From positions 251,382-315,381 of the forward strand of contig NW_003215766.1 in the NCBI RefSeq assembly GCF_000006405.1: a DNA stretch of 64,000 bases, in the 5' to 3' direction. Made by a program: the position numbers and the translations under genes. Origin of the DNA: Perkinsus marinus ATCC 50983 (lineage: Eukaryota > Perkinsozoa > Perkinsida > Perkinsidae). Under the pieces are notes generated by a model. That model did not search any database. It was not told where the DNA came from and saw nothing but the letters and a program-made list of their open reading frames with translations. Below are positions 58,926 to 64,000 of the stretch, piece after piece. The first letter of the stretch is position 1. The number at the start of each line of letters is the position of its first letter.

Positions 58926-60401
58926 TCACGCCAGTTTAACGTGGCCATCACTTCGAACGATCACAAACTTCCATGATACTAAGAATAAGAGGCAAACTAG
59001 AGGCACCAAGTTACCGTAGACGGCGGCCACCGTGGAGTCGCCGGAGCCCAGTTTCACGGTCCCCACGACAATGTGACGGCGCGACACCTGGCTCGTGTAG
59101 GAGGCGATAACATTCCCCCTAGCATCAACAATGGCTGAATCCCAGCCAGTATCAGCCTTTACGATGGGCATGCGATTCTCTATTGCCCTGAAGACGTAGG
59201 CCGCGATGTGATTCCTCATGGCAGACCAGTCCGAAGAAGGACTGAGGACAATTTCCACGCCTCGTCGCTTCAGAGTGGCGACAGACTCGGGAAAGTCCAT
59301 GTCGTAGCATATGAGAGGGCCGACTCGCACCTTGGACTTTGTGTACCCGAGCCAGTCTGGGTGAATATCAAAGTCCCTGTACCCATATTGAGTGGGGTTT
59401 CGCTCGCCCAGTAATTGCACTGGGTTCATCTTGCCATAGTAACCCAAGACCTCCCCTGTAGGGCTGATGGTCACTGCCAGGTTGGATCTGTCCATGGTGT
59501 GCATCCCAATGGTCAGGAGAATTCCCAACTCTTTGGCTAGCGGAGCGAAGGTGTGGTTCACGGCCGCATCGAGCTGAGTTCGGTTTTCATAGGCTCCCAC
59601 CCAGGCCTCGCTCCAGACAACCATCTTGGCATTGTTCTTGACCACCACTCGACGCGTCCACTCGATCTGTTCCTTCAACGACGCATTGCAAGGCAGGGCC
59701 TCTCCAAAGTGACTCCTGGTACCATTTTTACAGGTGAGTACGGCTGACGGCAATAACCCCCCAGGAGCAATAGCTGCTACTGTGGCCGTGCGGCCGGGAC
59801 CAGCATCCAGAAGTGAGTACTGTACCACACTGACCCCAACCCATAAGGAGATGCCAAAGAACAAGCTTCTCAAGGTCTGTGATCTTCGATGCGGAGAGCT
59901 CGTAGATAGTACTTGAGCAATGCCCCCATTGACCGCACCAACGAAAAAGTTAAGACCGTGGCAGCCCACAAGGGAGATCGGCTGAATGAGGGAGGGCACG
60001 GCATACAGGGGGGTTGCCAGGTTGGGCATTGTGCCAGCAATTGCAATGATCAGGTATTCGAGACATGTCCAGAACGCGCCCACTACGATGGGGAAAAGGG
60101 CGGTGTCTTCAGATGCCCTGAAGAGCAGTCCCCAGAGGATGCCCATGGGACACCCTAGGGCAACCCCGAACACCAACGGAACCGCGATACTCCACGCATA
60201 GCCAGCCGAGGCGAGGGAAAACGACAGGACTGTCACCCACAGCGGAGCACCACGTTGGTGAGCAGTAATGACCGGTACTAAAGCCACGAAGCTGAGCGGC
60301 CAGAGCTCAAGGACCGGTCCAGTACTCAGCTGCACGGACCGGAGTGGCCACAGAAGAGCTGTTATTAAACTAACACACGTTGCTTTACTCGTCGATCTCA
60401 T
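58926..60401 (-). CDS. Lnt-like membrane-bound carbon-nitrogen hydrolase
   Basis: Single-exon frame of 491 residues from the ATG at 60401 (MRSTSKATCVSLITALLWPL). The N-terminal half has about six hydrophobic spans (LWVTVLSFSLASAGYAWSIA, ALFPIVVGAFWTCLEYLIIA). The C-terminal half is a nitrilase domain with the complete Glu-Lys-Cys triad: Glu in MVVWSEAWVGAYE, Lys in GYYGKMNPVQLLGERNP, Cys in VGPLICYDMDFPES, and a final hydrophobic span (LVPLVCLLFLVSWKFVIV). The layout matches bacterial apolipoprotein N-acyltransferase. A few eukaryotes carry such proteins; the substrate here is unknown, and lipoprotein acylation is not implied. The lack of introns, against intron-rich neighbours, would fit a late transfer from bacteria (inference). 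Confidence 0.82.
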   Translation of the reverse strand: MRSTSKATCVSLITALLWPLRSVQLSTGPVLELWPLSFVALVPVITAHQRGAPLWVTVLSFSLASAGYAWSIAVPLVFGVALGCPMGILWGLLFRASEDTALFPIVVGAFWTCLEYLIIAIAGTMPNLATPLYAVPSLIQPISLVGCHGLNFFVGAVNGGIAQVLSTSSPHRRSQTLRSLFFGISLWVGVSVVQYSLLDAGPGRTATVAAIAPGGLLPSAVLTCKNGTRSHFGEALPCNASLKEQIEWTRRVVVKNNAKMVVWSEAWVGAYENRTQLDAAVNHTFAPLAKELGILLTIGMHTMDRSNLAVTISPTGEVLGYYGKMNPVQLLGERNPTQYGYRDFDIHPDWLGYTKSKVRVGPLICYDMDFPESVATLKRRGVEIVLSPSSDWSAMRNHIAAYVFRAIENRMPIVKADTGWDSAIVDARGNVIASYTSQVSRRHIVVGTVKLGSGDSTVAAVYGNLVPLVCLLFLVSWKFVIVRSDGHVKLA

Positions 60402-60591
60402 TCGTGAGAAACGCTGCCGTGACACAGTTCCTGGGCGACACTTCAACACAGCACTTATGCATCGGTAGAGGAAACTCGGGTGTGTAATCAACACAGTGCA
60501 GGCCGACGGTAAGATCAGCCAGGTAGACTAGATCAGCGGAAACAACAACAATTCTACAACGTTATCATCTCAACTTCTAACTCGCCTTCGA

Positions 60592-63036
60592 CTACTCCAT
60601 CTTCTTCAACTCAATGGGCTCCTCCTCCTTGGTAGTCTCGCCGGTATTACTACTGAGATCAGATGCAGAGACTGCTTGCTCCACGCAAACATCCAGCATT
60701 TTCTGGAGACGATCGAGGATGGTCCGGGGGTCCTCAACCATACCAGCAGCGATACAAGCGTTATCGAAAAGCTGAGTAACAGCAACCTTGGCGATGTCCT
60801 CCGACCGAGCCGCCTTTGATGCAGCCAGATCGCCTAACTTGCGTACGGTGGGATGGTCAGGGTTCAACTCGAGGGTCATAGGGATGGCCTAAGAAGGGAG
60901 ATGCTATACCCTACACTACGGGGTATGTAGTACTACCTGTAGGGCATCGTTCTGGTCACCCTGGCCCGATTGGGCCATCATTTGCTTCATCATTCTCCTC
61001 ATTTGGGGCGAAATCGCCGAAGTGACCACAGCGGGCGAGTTCACTAGACGGTCACTGAACTTCACGCCGTTGACACGCTCACCGAGGACCTCCTTCACGA
61101 AGGCCTCGAGCTCCTCTCGACTAGTCTCGAGCATCTCTTTCTTCTCAGCCTCGTCGTCATCGCTCATAAGAATCTCCTTCTCAATTTCCTCCTCACTGTC
61201 CACAGACACCAGACGCTTGCCCTTGAAATTCTCTATATAGCTCACGACAAATGCATCAATGTCCTCAGTGAGTAGCAACACGTTGACACCCTTATTCTCG
61301 AAGGCCTCCATGTAAGGCGATGCCAGGGCAGTCTTCCTATCCTTAGACTGGAGGTAGTAGATGTTGTTCTGTTCATCAGTCATAGAGTCGATATAGTCCT
61401 GGAGGCTCATGAACGCACCCGGGCTGCCGTTGCTCGACTCGAATCTCAGCAACTTGAGGATGAGGTCCTTATGGTTGCCGTTGTTGTTCTGTTGGTCCTC
61501 AAGGAGACCCGCCTTGAAATAGAAGCCATACTTCCTCCAGAAGGCATTGTACTTGTCAGCGTCGCGACGAGCTTGGTCAGCGAGGAATCTGATCGGACCC
61601 GTCGTTCAAGGACAAATCCGTATCAAATACGGTAATAACCATTTTCATGAAGTTGACTAGAATTTCAGTCCGTACGGTGAGACTACCTCAACATCCTCCT
61701 CACAACAGCTGTGCTGAGCTTCCTCATCAAGGCCGTATCCTGCATGTTCTCCCTAGAGATGTTCAAAGGCATATCCTCGCAGTCCACTACTCCTCTAACC
61801 CAATGGAGCCAGGCAGGGATGATCTCATTAGCGTGCTTCTTGATCAACACTCGGCGACAGTACAGTGACACCTACATATTACCACACTGAAATTCCCCCA
61901 TATAAAAATACCCCGACTACCTGTACGTCGGCGTCCTGCTGGAACCAACGGTTAGGAGCTTCTTCGGGGATATAGAAAACCGACTTGATGGCGAGCGGAG
62001 CGTCAGTGTGATACATCAGCGAGTACATGGGCTCTCCGTAGGAGGAGCCAGAGAGGAAACGATAGAAATTAGTGTGTTCCTCCTCAGTGGCGCTAGTCCT
62101 CGTCCAAAGTGCCTCATTCTTGTTGATCTTAACCTTATCGCCCTTCTCCCCCTCAGCCATCTTGATGGGAAAGTCCACGAAATTGGAGAATTTTGCGGCA
62201 GCCTTTTTGACAGTCTCCGGCTTGCAGAAATCAGCAGCGTCCTCCTTCAAGTGGAGCACGATCTTAGTACCGCGGGGAAGGCCCTTCACAGGCTTTATGG
62301 TGAAACTGCCCTGACCATCGGACTCCCATACGTGGCCTTCGCCATCCTCAGCAGTATCGGCTGACCGAGAGAATACCTCCACCTTATCAGCGACCACAAA
62401 ACTAGAGTAGAAACCAACACCAAACTGACCGATGATTTGGTTCGCAGTGTCACCCGAGGCATTGACCTTGTCTGACGTTATAAATTCTTTAGAACCGGAC
62501 CTGGCGATCGTGCCAAGATTCTCAATGAGCTCGTTCTTGGTCATGCCGATACCAGAATCCTCTATAATGAAGAGCCTATGCTTCGGATCAATGGTGATGC
62601 TGATCTCAATGGGAGTGTCAGGATCCGCCAGAGACTTCACCTTACCAGCGGTCTTGAGGAACCGCAGCTTCTCACAAGCATCGGAGGCATTAGAAACCAG
62701 CTCGCGGATGAAGACCTCCTTGTCAGTGTACAACGACTTGGCAACAATGTCCAACAACTTGCGGGTCTCCGTTTTGAATTCATGAGTGGCAACAGCTGGA
62801 TCGTCACCGGCAGCGCTGCTGAATGCGGCCATGAATGCAGTCGTCGGGGCTGCAGAAACCCAGGGCCTATAAAGGGACTCAGGCCACACAAAAGTAACGA
62901 ACAACTCCCACTACCTCAATATCCGCCCACTCCCTATAGGTGCGGCTCGCCTTGCGCTCGTGGACGCCACATTGGCCAGACTCACGATCGACCTGTGGCT
63001 CATCTGTAGTCCTGTGTTAGACAACTTCGACAACAT
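60592..63036 (-). CDS. TRAP1-type mitochondrial HSP90 chaperone
   Basis: ATP-driven chaperone. Five exons close exactly to 733 residues: 63036-62915, 62866-61921, 61871-61687, 61588-60937 and 60888-60592. The N-terminus [20 protein letters not shown] continues with Arg/Ser/Ala and no acidic residues, a typical mitochondrial targeting peptide. The ATPase domain has [20 protein letters not shown] with [40 protein letters not shown] and [11 protein letters not shown]. The middle domain has [10 protein letters not shown] and [19 protein letters not shown]; the C-terminal domain has [14 protein letters not shown]. It lacks both the charged linker and the MEEVD end of cytosolic HSP90, as expected for TRAP1/HtpG types. 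Confidence 0.93.
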
Positions 63037-63409
63037 TATGAATCTGGGAGTAAACGAAACTGAAAGATATCGAAAGATACGATTCAGGTCCAAAATAGGC
63101 ACACAAACTTCCAACACAACAGCCAAGTTCAAGGCCATTGATTGGTTCATATTTTCTTCCAACGATCCCTAGGAATCTCCATGGGATTATTATAAAAACA
63201 TGCACGGCCGCCGACCAGTGGCCCGTGACTTTGGTACGGGCAGACTATGCGACGAGATTGCTACTGCGCACGGCAAAGCAATTGTCTCTACTAATTTTGC
63301 AATTGTCGCTGAAGGAGTGGTATGAGGCATTGACGACTAGCTGCTATCATCAACGTATGCATAACACGATCGTGTCGGCAACAACAGAGCTTCATTTTCA
63401 GGGTAAATA
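63037..63409. other. Intergenic region between RNR R2 and TRAP1
   Basis: No exon supported. Upstream region of TRAP1 and 3' end of the ribonucleotide reductase gene. Confidence 0.55.
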
Positions 63410-63972
63410 CTAAAAGTCCTCATCCAAGGCGAAATCGGCACCGATGCTCTTTCGTCTCTCCTCCGCGTCCATGCTACTATTCTTGTGCGCGGCCGTACCC
63501 GCCATAACGCCACCCTTCTGATATTCACCTGACGACGGGTAGAATCAACGAAGTAAAAAACGATTCGAAATTTACCAACTCTCTTCTCGAAAAAGTTCGT
63601 TTTTCCTTGCAGAGAAATCATCTTCATCCAGTCAAAAGGATTCGTGGCGTTATACAATTTGGGATGCCCAAGAGCCTGAATTGACCTCCAGCAACAGAAG
63701 CCACAGCAGATGGCCCTACCACGAGAAGACGATCGGCCACAAACTCAATGTAGCGACACATGAGTTGGCTGTTCATACCGATTAGAGAGACAGGCAGTGA
63801 TTCCGAGATGAATACTCTCTCGACCTCAACAGCGCCCTGAATAGATGCGAAGATAACACGAGAGAAAACTCGAGAAATTTACCCTGACAATCTCGTGAAC
63901 CCGCTCGTCAGGAAGACGGGTGTACTTGAGCATGTTATACAGCAGGCAAGCAAAGTCGGCGTGCAAACCTAC
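63410..63972 (-). CDS. Ribonucleotide reductase small subunit R2 (partial, runs off the right edge)
   Basis: Supplies the tyrosyl-radical subunit for making deoxynucleotides. Exons in order on the minus strand: [20 protein letters not shown] then [27 protein letters not shown] with [38 protein letters not shown] with [32 protein letters not shown] with [10 protein letters not shown], ending ADFALDEDF. The end matches the acidic F-x-L-D-x-D-F tail that docks onto the large subunit. Stop at 63410-63412. Introns are 45-50 nt. The N-terminal half, with most iron ligands, lies outside the window beyond an acceptor near 63970. Confidence 0.92.
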
Positions 63973-64000
63973 GCGATATCAAAAGAAATGCATCGAATTA

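Overview
The window is nuclear DNA of a protist. Protein genes are split by many short GT-AG introns (about 31 to 240 nt, often about 45 nt), genes lie on both strands with 0.1-1 kb between them, and base composition is near 50% GC. Eukaryotic families dominate: EML, kinesin-13, PARP, TRAP1-type HSP90, ribosomal protein L10a and ribonucleotide reductase R2. Several genes are typical of alveolates and plants, such as a UDP-sugar pyrophosphorylase and a plant/oomycete-type glycine-rich membrane protein. I infer an alveolate, most likely Perkinsus or a relative. This is an impression from gene style, not a database result.

Layout. 0.9-2.4 kb: a GNAT acetyltransferase with a signal-like leader. 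2.4-6.4 kb: a gene-poor stretch packed with different short perfect palindromes. 6.4-13 kb (minus strand): an EF-hand-like protein, an SLC35B4-type nucleotide-sugar transporter, a small protein with a hydrophobic tail, and an EML-type WD40 protein (8 exons, 802 aa). 13.8-19.4 kb (minus): an acidic/coiled-coil protein, two tandem paralogues of an unrecognised zinc-finger family, and a short hypothetical gene. 19.9-25.9 kb (plus): three tandem paralogues of a family I do not recognise. Each has five exons with the same intron phases and two copies of a DYFGHxxGHPM-like motif separated by acidic linkers. 26.5-29.5 kb: nicotinate/nicotinamide mononucleotide adenylyltransferase (minus) and RPL10A (plus), divergent. 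31.4-38.8 kb (plus): an EF-hand protein, a many-exon kinesin-13 with a tRNA-Glu(CTC) inside one intron, and a DJ-1 family protein. 39.9-42.8 kb: a tandem segmental duplication carrying an intact and a decayed copy of one ORF. 44.4-49.1 kb (minus): a PARP locus in which the domain order of PARP1 (zinc finger, PADR1, BRCT, WGR, regulatory, catalytic) runs across two adjacent gene models separated by a foldback element. 49.2-54.6 kb (minus): a 1.5-kilo-residue glycine-rich membrane protein with one in-frame TGA, and a calmodulin-like protein. 55.5-58 kb (plus): UDP-sugar pyrophosphorylase. 58-64 kb (minus): a small secreted-looking protein, an Lnt-like membrane nitrilase, TRAP1, and the 3' part of ribonucleotide reductase R2, which runs off the right edge.

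The genes do not form one pathway. Loose functional links are nucleotide-sugar supply (UDP-sugar pyrophosphorylase, SLC35B4-like transporter), NAD metabolism (NMNAT makes NAD, PARP consumes it) and microtubules (EML, kinesin-13). The strongest candidates for something undescribed are the three-gene DYFGH family, the palindrome-dense region at 2.5-5.1 kb, the zinc-finger pair, and the arrangement of the PARP locus. All splice models were built by hand from reading frames and GT/AG signals. Those whose exon lengths close exactly on a multiple of three are noted as such.
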